DNA of 64,000 nt from Filobasidium wieringae (lineage: Eukaryota > Basidiomycota > Tremellomycetes > Filobasidiales > Filobasidiaceae): the NCBI GenBank assembly GCA_001600055.1, contig BCIV01000007.1:496001-560000 (forward strand), written 5' to 3'. Made by a program: the position numbers and the translations under genes. Below are positions 12,502-23,192 of this stretch, piece after piece. Each line of letters begins with the position of its first letter. Position 1 is the first letter of the stretch. The notes beneath the pieces are model-generated. The model had not been told where the DNA came from. It ran no database searches and saw only the letters and a program-made list of their open reading frames with translations.

Positions 12502-13652
12502 AGCGGGTGATCGAATCTGAAACTGAGATTGAGCATGTCCTGTTTCATCTCAGAGCTGCGCCTGTTTCTGCACTTCCGCGCGTGTTTCCGTTCGGAAGCG
12601 AAGAACGCAGGACGATTCGCAGGCGCGTGTTCCGTTGATCGGGCCGCATGTCTCACTTCACAAGTGAGCTTCTGCACAGACGGTCGAGTTAATAGAAAGC
12701 GGATGGAATACCATCTGTGGAAAGATCGCCATTGCTGATCGTCAGTCAGTCGAAGGACGGAGTATACAAAGATCACGGTGATGATCCGCCGCCGCTAGGA
12801 GATGTCATCTAATCGTTCGAAGCCCATCGCGCCATGACACTGATCTGTAGAGGGTTGGTCATGCCTGTCAATCGAATACTGATCTCCTTGGGCTTGGCAT
12901 ACGACATACAATAAACTTCTATTATCCTTTCTTATGGCTTTTGGAAGAGTCCTTATCGGCAGAACAGAGCTCAGTTCTTGTATTGATGTTCACCTGGCTG
13001 AGACAAGCACGCAAAAATGAAGATTTGGACGATACCGACGAGATCGATGAGGAGCAGGAGCAGGAGGACGGTGACGGCAGTGATGTACAAGGCGACCAAG
13101 AAGACGCGGAGTTCAACAAACCAGACGGGGAATCAGTTTCTGCCAACGAGTAGGCCGTGTTGGAGAGACGTGTAGACGTGTAGACGTGCAGACGTGTCTC
13201 GATATTTTAGGGCCGTGGCTAGAAGTAGCACACGTCTAAGTTGGACAGTAACACTTCTGGGACCACGCGCACCACGTGATCGATTCTCCAGACACGCGAT
13301 CGATCTTCCTACTCGAGAACTCAACAAGACCGATGGGTTCGGTTCCCCGGTAGGAAACATCTTTTTGCCTGACCGACGCAACCGATTTTTACCTCGACAA
13401 AACGAAACACCGACAGTAGATGCCGTGAACAAGCATCACCTACAATACAGAGATGGTCGCCGGCGTGAACGGGTTGATCAGACGAAAGACTACAGCAAGT
13501 GGAGCGCTCGTTCAAGCGAGGAAACAGTTATCGGACGCAGTCTAAGGCTGAATATCAATCAGTACACGTCCGCACGCCTGCCTGAATGATTCATGTGTAC
13601 AAATGATGGTTGCAAGGTTGATACAATGACGACTGCAACGTCTGATGCTTCA
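12502..13652. other. Intergenic; small acidic ORF and 8-bp repeats
   Basis: It lies between the 7TM gene start and the SET1 stop. An open frame around 12941-13153 would encode an acidic C-terminal-like stretch (EEQEQEDGDGSD) but has no ATG, so it could be a last exon of an unrecognised small gene. Four tandem copies of AGACGTGT-type octamers lie at 13166-13197. No gene is claimed. Confidence 0.4.
13166..13197. repeat. Four tandem 8-bp repeats (AGACGTGT)
   Basis: Copies at 13166-13173, 13174-13181, 13182-13189 (last base C) and 13190-13197. Each has an ACGTG core, the half-site of bZIP/bHLH factors, about 0.5 kb downstream of the SET1 stop. Confidence 0.75.
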
Positions 13653-16600
13653 TTAATTCAAAAATCCACGGCATCTTGCGGATCCACAGAGACAGACGAC
13701 CTTGTTCTCAGGCGATTCAATAGGGAAATGATAGTCGTAAGTTATTTCGTCTCCCGGTCCTATACTGGTTTTAGCGTAGATCACGATCTGTCATTTCAAG
13801 TCGATAGAAACGATCAGTACTCAAGTCGAGATAGCAGTCGAGCCAGTAACTCGCCTTCTTCTCCCCGTTGATCGTAATGATCTTGGCCGTGCAATTGGGA
13901 GTGCAACAATGATTGATCAATCGAGCCATACTACCCTTTTTGGTCGCATCCACCACAGCATCATCATCCACCCTAAACAAGTAGCTGCTTCCGATACCGA
14001 TCTTCTCATACCACTTTTCTCGGATATCGGCCACTTGAGCTCGAATGACTTCTCCCACATATTCAATGACCATCTCCCCTGGTCCGATAGCTTCCGCTGC
14101 ATATAATCCCCAGTCGTGAATTGGCGAACGAGAGAACTTCAAAGCCTTTTTCCTCGTTCTCAATTGGTTGAACGCAAAGACGTCGGAATCCGCCTCGGCA
14201 GACTTCTTGCTCTGCTCGATTCCCTGTACGAACCGACGGGTCGCTACTCTCGCCGATCGGGAAGAAGCAATCACAGGTTGTCCGGTAGACTGGGAAGGAT
14301 CGATCTCGACCACCGCTCGGTTACGTTGGGGAAGGTAGGCCGATTTGGCCACTTCGGAAACTTTATAATACCCGTTTGAGCGGGCACAACCGGACGGATG
14401 GATATATTCCTCTTCCTCTTCCAGCTCGGGCTCTTCTTCAGGTGCAGCATGCATCAATCCGTCGACGCCGACCTGTGGCTTTGTTTCAGGGAGAGGGGGA
14501 AGAGGTGCATTATTTAGCTTGGCTTCTAGGACCAGTTTGAGCAGATACAAATCTTCCTCATCTCGAGCTACTCCGGCTCTGAAGGGATCGTTTTCGACCT
14601 TCTGCTCGATTTCCACCTCTTCAACGGTGATAGGGATGATAGTCTCCTTATGAATAGGAATATCGACGACTTCAACCGTATCTTTCTTCCCCTTTTTCGC
14701 CCGTTTCTTGGGCGGCAGATTCTTCTCCTCCTTGATAACGATCTTTCGCTTCTTCTCCTCCTGGACGACAACTCGCTTTTCGCCTTTTTTGGCAGGCGGT
14801 CCGAACTTCTTTTTCGTCCGTGGGGCAGGAGGAGGCGAGTCAGGTTCCGATAAAACGGATTCAATAGTCTCCATTTGAGCGATATCCTGAATAGGCTCCG
14901 GGGTGGCCACGATCTCTTTAACTGTTTCCAGTGTTACACGTACGTCGGGGACCTGCGCGACTTCTGCTACAGGTTGTTCAGCAGGACGCGGGATCGCCGT
15001 AATGGGTTCGTCCTCGATATCCATCCCCATCTCATCATCCGTCAAAGCCGGCTCCGGTTCAAGCTTAAGCGTCGATTCCGCTCGCGCCGTACTCTCGCTC
15101 TTTTTCTCCATACGAGTCGTTGGAATGGCAAAGGATGGCTCTACGCCGTCAACCTTCATCGAAGCTTGAAGGGTTTCCCCCTTAGCCTTCATTGCAGGAC
15201 GAATTTTCGGCTCAATCTTTCCGTGCTGGAAGTCCTTGAATGTGACCAACAATCTCAGACATCTTTCTGCGCCCTCTTCGTCCTTGAACAGAGTGTACCA
15301 GCCTTCGACATCTTGTAAAACCTGAGATCAAAAGATTTTTTCAGCTTGACGAAGAAAGATCTAGCGCTCTCGATTCGATTTGTTTTGTTCACTTACCTCT
15401 AAGCATCCCTTGAAGTGACGCTTCAATTCAATCAAGGGATTTTGCGCCTGGATAGAAGCTACGCGAGCAGTGAAGATGTAAGGATGTCCGTTCTTGATTA
15501 GGATATCTCGAACGCTATCTTGAGTTGTGGCACGAGGTGCGGTCGGTGGCACTTGAGTGGATTTGACTTTGGGAGGTGTGACTATCGTTTGTCCGATCAA
15601 TCGACCACGTCGCTCTTGACGCTTCCTTCGGTCGACAATGACATCTTCTTCACTGTCATTTTCCTCTGAATCGCTGTGGAGCTCAGGAACCAGAGGGTCA
15701 TTTTTCTTGACAAAGGATGAGGCTCCATTGGGCAGGTCTACATAGATTCCACTCGGCCGTTCACGCTCGAATGGCGCATCCGTAAAGCCGCTATACGAAG
15801 CTTGTGACGACAACGAATGCCTTGCTTTCTCCCTCTGAGCGTTGAATTCAGCCATCTGTTTGATATGTTGGTCCCTCAGATGTTCGTTATGAGCGCAATG
15901 TGGATTGAGGTGGTCGAAGAAACCATGTACACCGCTACGCAGGTAAAACGGCTTCTGGGGGAGCCGAATAAAAGCCTGTCGGCCATAGGCTGAAACAGAA
16001 GAGCGGTATGGGATCGAACCATGTGGAGTTGAATTATACATAGGACGGTGAGGGAGATGCGGATGCCCGGGGAATGGTGCCGGTTGTGCTTGACCATGTA
16101 CGAAGCCAGGTTGCTTCCCACCGCCAAGATAGTCGTATATAGGTAGACTATGCTGCATTGACAGCGACTGAGCCAAGGTTTGCGAATTGGAGTGTGCAGG
16201 CAAGTATGGGGGGCCATCGGGTCGCAAAGCAGGCGTATTTGCAGTCTGTGAATTATTTCGCCCTGACGGAGGTGGAGGAGGAGCACGGTTCTCAGGAGGA
16301 GGTGGAGGTGGTGGGGGTGGAGGTGGTGGCAGCAGGATAGACGGGGGTGGTGGGATAGGAGCCGTACTAGCCAGATCAAGAGAAGTGGGGATAGTAGGCG
16401 GTTCAGCCTTGGGTTTCAATCGCGGCGATTTGCCGGCTATGACCAATTTGAACAGTTCCTGAATTTTGACGCCAGTTCCGTCCAAAACTACTTGAACTCG
16501 CTCGTTTGGAACCTTATGTGCAGGTCCGATACGAGTATTGTGTAAGGTTTTTACGACGTATTGCGCGAATTTATTGGCTGCAACGACCTCGCCAGATTCG

Positions 16601-18777
16601 ATATCTGCCTTCCATTGTCTTCTCTTCTCGGTGGCATTCTGATGACTGCGGGGTGGCTCCAGGGGATACCGACCTTTAAACGTCACACGACAGAGGCCGC
16701 TCGATGCTCCGGTCAAGGTGGAGAGCTGAATTTCGACATCGGCAATATCGACAGTGCCTTTGACCTTGCCATCATCATAGACGAAACCAGATCTGATGTC
16801 CTTCAATCGAGACGCTACCTCGACCTGGCTGGTCAGATGACTGAGGTCAAATATGCATACAGCATTTGCTGGGCGGGGCGCAGTCGAGAGAATACTCCAC
16901 GGCTATGTATACGTCAGGCCATCAACAACGATTGCACTAGGCGCGACAATGGGCTTACTCACATAACTTGGTACAGGAACTAGCCCATCTTTCCTGTTTC
17001 TCTTCGACCCCGAACCTTGTATCCTTTTCTCCTGAGGTATTCTCAATCGCGCGTCCTTGACTTCAACCTCCTTCCCGTTATCTAACTGCCCATCGTACCG
17101 GCGTACGATCTCAGTAAGAACGGGCTTGTTCTTGTATTTCCGAGGATTTAGTTTTCGTTCCTCTTTGTCCAGCTGAGGATCGGCTAAGACCAGGTAATTA
17201 CCTCGGCCAATCCGTCGATGAACTACGGATGGAGGAGGCGGTACAGTGTGCCCCTCTTTCGGTGGTGTTTCGTTGTCGTGTTCCGAACCTGAAGACCGTG
17301 GTCGGACAAGAGTATCTCTCTGCCGACGAAGATCGTTCAAGTCACGTCTAAAATGAAAATCAGGCGGTTGCTCAACAAGCTCGGCGGTTGCCTCATCATT
17401 GCCTTCGCCATGAGATATTTTAACCGGCTGTATCTTCTCCGCGAATCTTGATTCAGATTTTTGTTCAACGTGTTCTCTCTCAGAGTCGCGGCGTGACCTA
17501 GATCGAGATCGAGATCGAGATCTAATTGATCTTCGGTCCCGCTTCGTATCTCTCATTATTCGATCTTCGTCGTCCGACCAGTCCGACTCGGACAGATATC
17601 GGTTCTCTCGTGTATCAGTCGATTTCCGTCTCTTCTTCTCCCACTCCATGTTTCTATCCCTATTCCGACTGCGTGAGCGGCTTCGCGGTCGATATCGAAT
17701 CGGATCCGGTGAAAAGGATGAGTCACGGTATCTCCGTCTTGGAGAAGGACTTGGACTATAACGATTTCGTCTTCTATCCCCCTCGCGAAATGAAACTCTC
17801 CTTCCGTTCGCCCCTCGCTCACGGTCCAACGAATCTTCGTAACCTCTTCTGCGCTGACGAGGTGGAGACCTGTAACCTCGGTCATCATAGAACGAATCTT
17901 CTGAAGGGGACCTGCGATGGCCACGCCGTGGGGGCGGTATATCGATATCTCTTCCGGCAGGCAAGGATCCCGTAATAGACCTAGGTGATCGATTGCTAGC
18001 TATATTTTGTTTGGATTTCTTCACAGGAGATGCGTGGAAGGAGAATTTGGTCGATCTGGAGGAATTTGGTGGGGTAGAACCTCGAGGGAAGGATTTAGAA
18101 GAGGTTGCGGATTTGAGGGAAATGGAAATAGTAGAGGCTCGCGTGGCTGGGATGTCGATTTTGGTCAGACCTAATCCGGTTCCAGTCGTCGAAGTAGCTG
18201 TGTCAATATCATCTAAACTTGGAATGAATGAAGGGACGTATTCGGAGTGTTTGCGGCCTCTCTTCCGCTCGACGGATTTAGCGATTCCACTTTGCTTTCC
18301 TGAAGAGGTGGAAGTATGATTCTCGTTTCCATTTGAGTAGCTGGATTGGCTGTTTGGGAGATCCTGTCCAGTAACTGCATGTCCGTTCGTGTTTGTCACA
18401 TTCGCTGACGGTATAAACTGTTCTGAGCTGTTGAGCACCCCACGCTGTGATTGGGAAATGTTTTTATGCTGAGGTATAATGATTGGGATTGATGATGGTT
18501 TTTTTATCGAGCGAGAACCACTGGCTTGAGAACTAGGTCCATGTTCGTTTGTTGCGAACGATCTTTCATCTCTCGATGAGATGGGTAAGAAGCTCGGACG
18601 TGCCGGAAGCCCGTTACCTATCTTTTCGAAAATGTTTCCAGGCACTGTAGTTTTGCGGACCTCTGGTTGTGAACGGCTAGTGGATGTCGAGGTCGTTGCC
18701 CTTTCATCATGTATTGACCCGTTCGGTTTACCGATGTCCAAATGGGGGGGTAGTGGACGGTTCTGCCATGGAGGCAT
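13653..18777 (-). CDS. SET1: COMPASS histone H3 lysine-4 methyltransferase Set1
   Basis: Four exons: 16963-18777, 15397-16902, 13855-15321, 13653-13787, giving 1640 residues. As the COMPASS catalytic subunit it methylates H3K4 at active genes. Residues 1-605 are disordered and Ser/Arg-rich, with RS dipeptide runs. Two RRM-like units follow: one with [17 protein letters not shown] (about 615-690), one spanning the exon 2/3 junction (FTARVASIQ to CLRLLVTF). Between them is a long poly-proline segment. After an acidic/lysine-rich linker come the N-SET region ([19 protein letters not shown]) and the C-terminal SET domain: [36 protein letters not shown], and post-[16 protein letters not shown] ending at the stop. 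The last intron (13788-13854) is GC-AG; only this junction gives the conserved INGEKKIVIYA. It is longer than yeast Set1 (1080). Confidence 0.95.
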
Positions 18778-19327
18778 AACGAGATATCTAGAAATACCCT
18801 CAGACTTGTATCATGTGGCGTCCTGATTGAGGGCTCTGATCAGTTGGATGAAACAGTCGGTGCTTGCACTAAGCGATATTTACCTGTCTTCCAAGAAGTT
18901 GGTCAGTCCAGCTTACTTTCTTTCGGCTAGCAAAAGACAGGTCGGAAGATCGATCGTGTGGGTTTGGCGCTCAGATCAGCAAGAGTGTAAGCCTTTGAGT
19001 ACCAGAGAGCCGAAGCTAGCATGATGCTGTAGGCACAAGACCGATTCTGAAGCTATCAGAAAGTATACACAACTCTCAGAAGTTGGTTGTTAGTTGGGCG
19101 CGACGTGATTCAAGCGCGCTCAATCTAAGTAGGTCGACCTCATGGCACGGCCGATCGGGGTCAGACACTTCGTCTCTCGCGGACAGTAGCCAGCTGAAAG
19201 GACTCCAACCCGACAACCTAAAGGCTAGCTGTCGGTAAGGATATCAAAGAGCGCAAGAAGCACCTCGCTTTGTCTCCTAGGGCACCGTGAACAGCCATGC
19301 CAATCGCAAAGTGATGCTGTGTTCGAA
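18778..19327. promoter_or_regulatory. Divergent promoter region SET1 / SIN1
   Basis: A 550-bp gap between opposed start codons. No coding exon is recognised; it must hold both leaders and promoters. No distinct motif was identified. Confidence 0.5.
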
Positions 19328-22300
19328 ATGGCCTTGATTACGGATAAAGCGTAAGGCTATGGCCCTCATGCTCATATCTTCGTTATGAAACTAATGTATC
19401 CTGTATGTTTTGTAGGTATCTCCTTCATTCTTTACGTCTTGCGCACCTCAGAACCACCAATGATCCTCATTCGGCACGGATCATTTCCATCTCTCCCACA
19501 ACATTATCTTCCAATGCATACGTTAAAGGGAGCGGACTGGCTGATCTTGATATCTGGCCAGAGATAGCATCGGGGTTGGACTCGCCTCCACTGGAAGTCG
19601 ATAAACTTCTCGAAGAAACAGATCGTAACAGCGAAACGAAACAAAGTGAAGATGATTACAGCAACAGACGAAGAAGGTGGAATGGGAAAGGAAAGGAATC
19701 CGATTTTACAGGTCCAATACAGCCTGTCAAGCAGGGGGACTCGCTTCTATCGGAGGAGAAGGATCCGAACGTAAAGCTGAAGTACAGTCAAACTATCGGT
19801 CGGAAGTCCTTATTCCAGCCTGGTATGCAGGTCAACGCTCGACCTGGACCTCCAGCAAGAGGAGACTCATCGGTCGCAACATCTGCAACGGTTACTCCCA
19901 GAGCTCAGAAAGTACTTCACAACGCCTTGACGGAGAATGACTGGGAAACGCCGCGTGCAGGAACGCCAGGTGCTCGGCGAGATAGAATACGTTCAGTCAC
20001 GACTGATGTTGGCCCCAATGGATTAGTGACACGATCAGAGCTGTCCTCTCCTGCAAATAGCAGTATGTTGAGGACTCCTGTCGCAAGAGCGTTAACGAGC
20101 AGAGCAACCCCAACTCAAAAGACGATCTCGCGGATAACTAGGCCCAGAGCAGATTCTGCGCCAATGGTTGTGATTTCCTCCCCCTCCGCCAATGACCGGG
20201 ATCTGTCCAGTCAACAACGCAACCAGGAGTATGACGAGAGTCACTCGCAAACTCCGCAGGTCAGATATCGACCGCCCTTTATCTCGATGAAGCCTAGGCG
20301 TATCACGAGCATGATAGCTGCTCGGAACAAGGACAGCGCGTTCTCTCCCGCAGCCATATCTTCCGTGCTCGAAACTGCCTACCGTGGACGTCCGAAAAAT
20401 GAAGGAAGATTCGATACAGATTCTGGGGAAGGAGAAATCCCTCCGCCTGGAGCGGATCCTCATACACTTGCCATGCAAGCTCAGTACGGAAGTATCTTGG
20501 AGCAAGCTATGATGAGTCAGAGCTTTGTTACCGGGATAACGGAAAATTCGGGAATGATCTCCAGCTCCGGTATGGGGACTAGTTATGGGAACGGATTTGA
20601 GGGAATATATGAAGAGGATGAAGAGGACGAAGGAGAAGAAGGGGAGAGTCAGCGAGACATGAGAGAGGTCGGGGACCGGCAGCAAGCAGCCAAATCGATG
20701 CTGATGGACATCGGATTGGGTCCCCCCGTATCGATAGGAAGTATGGGTCATTTCCCGGGGACGGATACTAGACCGAATTCAGAGGTTGGATCAGCGGAGC
20801 ATCATGCTGCCGAGCGATTTAGTGGGGAAAGCAGACGCAGCACGATCTTCCAGCCCGAGACAGAAAATGCAACAATATTCGAGAAGCGAGATGTCCAGCA
20901 TCTCAACGTTGCGTCGAGTCAGCCAAAGGTGTCCGGATTAAGCAAGTTGCTGAACCCAGATGAATCTAGCGGCGAAGTTGGATCAGCTCCAGGGAACCCA
21001 TTCGCACGTTACGCATTCGTCCCGCCCCCTACTGGAAGTTCACTTCCTACGCTCTCCTTGTCCATGTACTTCCCTTTCTCAAGCGAGCCGTTCAAACCGC
21101 TGAAGGTGGTTGTCAGGAAAGAAGTAACTGTGGAAGAGCTAATCGGGTGGTCTCTGCATCAATATCTTGAAGAGGATCGGTCACCGGGACTTGAAGAAGA
21201 TCACGATACCGGTTCTAATGCTACTCTTGATCCTGAGGTATGGTATACAACTTCAGGATGGGCTCTACGAATGGTCGAAGACGACGGAGAGGTAGATGAG
21301 GACTTCCCGGGTGAGTTCGCAAACCACAATTTCAGAATGCAAGCAGGAAAATACTGAACATCACACTGCACGTAGCTCTCGATCGCGAAAGTCAAGTCAA
21401 TAAGTTTTCTTTCGGTGGATTTGCGGTAGTAGAAGCTTCATCTGCGCAGAGTAGGTCGTTCTTTCCCTAAGCCCGTCGCATGTTACCTAACTAGCCTGAG
21501 AACGATAGTCGATCAAAACCTTGCGAAAAACCCGCTAAAACGTTCAGGAAGCGCGACGCCTCATCTGCAAACCCAGTCACGCTTAGGTGTGAACAATATG
21601 ACAGCAAGTACCTTGTCAGCGACTGGAGGAAGCACCGTCGACTCGCCGTTCGATTCACCAGGATTAGGCCCATCCTCGCGAAACGCTCTCTTGAATACGC
21701 CAGGTGCGAACGCCTATACGGGACTCAGCATGTCGACCGCCTCGGCAGCAGTAGGAGGCGTAATGGTGACTCTCAAAATTCGCGTCATCGTTGCGTCAGA
21801 TGTTCAATTTAGCACATCCCTGAAAGTGTGAGTTCGCTTGCGTGTGCTGGTTTTCACACTTGATTTCTGATATATGTACTATTTCGTTCAGTCCGTCCGA
21901 AATGTATTTTGCAGATATTACAGAAAACCTAATCCATAGACGGCATCTCAATCCCGCTGATCCATCTGAGTGGGTTTTGGTTCTGGGGGATCTGTCCATG
22001 GTCCTTCCCCTTGATCGAACGGTCGAAAGCTTGATGGGAAGCGTGGACTTGGCCCTTGTTCGAAAAGGCTGGGCGCAAAAGCATGGTTTGGCTGTTGGCA
22101 AAGCGAACGAGCGACTTGGTGGAGACCCCAGCAGTGAGCATAGCATGGGTGCCGGCCGATCCTTGAACGATTACTGATTTCACGACCCTGGCTCATTAGC
22201 GTCTATCTTCAAGCGTCGTTCGGATCTACCACGGCCCAGGCTGAGCGCGGGCAGAGCCGATTTCACTTCAACCTATAAGAAATTCATTGTTCAGCGTAAG

Positions 22301-22843
22301 ATGCCTATCGGTCGGCATGAACGTATTCTCGCGATCGATGGCGACTATATTCATGTAAGGGACTTAACATCGTTTCAGTTCCGAGTTGAGTGCTCACTGC
22401 CACCTCTGATGCCGGATAGATCATGCCGACAGACAACAAGGCCTTCTTCGATAGTATGAAGACATCCTCCTTCCACGTAACGTCTATTGTAGCTTGTAAG
22501 CAGAGTAGCCGGAGTCCTGGAAATTTCAAGATTGTCGTATGGCGGGACAATGCCGAGAAGAGATATGATTTCGAGGCTGATAGCGTTCGCCAGGCTGGTA
22601 AGTTTGTCTTTGATAGGTTCTTCCAAATCGGTTGACTGACTGGATCCGAACCTTGTAGCGGAAATCATTTCAGCCATACGTTCATTGTGAGTTGGAGTCA
22701 TACCGAAGAAACCCTTGCCGACCACTCACAAATCGTTGTGTTCGTCTAGAATGAAATTATACCAATCCGAGCGAGCGAATTTGATCCCGCCTGCGTCTTC
22801 TAGACCAGGATATCGATCCAAATTCAGAAGACCTGGAGGCTGA
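19328..22843 (+). CDS. SIN1: TORC2 subunit Sin1/Avo1
   Basis: Nine exons: 19328-19350, 19416-21310, 21376-21450, 21509-21827, 21892-22133, 22200-22354, 22420-22597, 22659-22686, 22750-22843, giving 1002 residues. Sin1 is the substrate-recruiting TORC2 subunit at the plasma membrane. The N-terminus MALITDKAYLLHSLRLAHLR is family-like and requires the 23-nt first exon. The CRIM domain starts near residue 534 (NPFARYAFVPP, LSMYFPFSSEPFKPL, EELIGWSLHQY) and continues into exon 3 (FSFGGFAVVE). A Ras-binding-like domain follows (VIVASDVQF, PSEMYFADITENL), then a C-terminal PH domain (IGRHERILAIDGDYIHIMP to AEIISAIRSLMKLY). The middle is Ser/Pro-rich with an acidic patch (EEDEEDEGEEGE). Confidence 0.94.
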
Positions 22844-23192
22844 TTGTATTAGGTCCATGCAGTTGTAATCACGTTGTACCGGTAAGATTGTTGTCGTCCT
22901 AAGACCAGTGTTGTAAAAGCAGTTTACAAGTCTTTTCAGCTGCCACTGTCCATCGACATGCATGGTCAGCTGATCGCTGTATCTTCGCGTTTCAGGTTGT
23001 TTTGGTTTTTGATCGCGTCGTTTCGCTCATCAATTGGAAAATGTAAACAAATCTAAATGATGCCGATCCATCAAAAGTCGGTCGACTGCCAACTCAGCAA
23101 CTCATGACACCTTCCAACCTTTTCGACCGAGTTCGATCATCAGTAATAATATCGCTCCGATCATTCGCATAATTAGCTAAAGCAGACCGACC
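22844..23192. other. Intergenic between SIN1 and the RhoGAP gene
   Basis: A 349-bp gap between tandem genes; it should contain the SIN1 3' UTR and the promoter and leader of the next gene. No other feature is seen. Confidence 0.5.

Noticed and set aside
13194..13589. 131-residue plus-strand frame antisense to the SET1 3' flank
   Set aside because: No ATG start, no domain, and an Arg-rich composition typical of chance frames.
14568..15318. Several Arg- or Leu-rich frames on both strands
   Set aside because: They are out-of-frame or antisense readings of SET1 exon 3.
16187..16462. Glycine-rich plus-strand frame
   Set aside because: Antisense of the SET1 poly-proline segment.
19405..19415. 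ATG at 19405 as start of SIN1
   Set aside because: It overlaps the acceptor of intron 1; splicing from the ATG at 19328 gives the conserved N-terminus.
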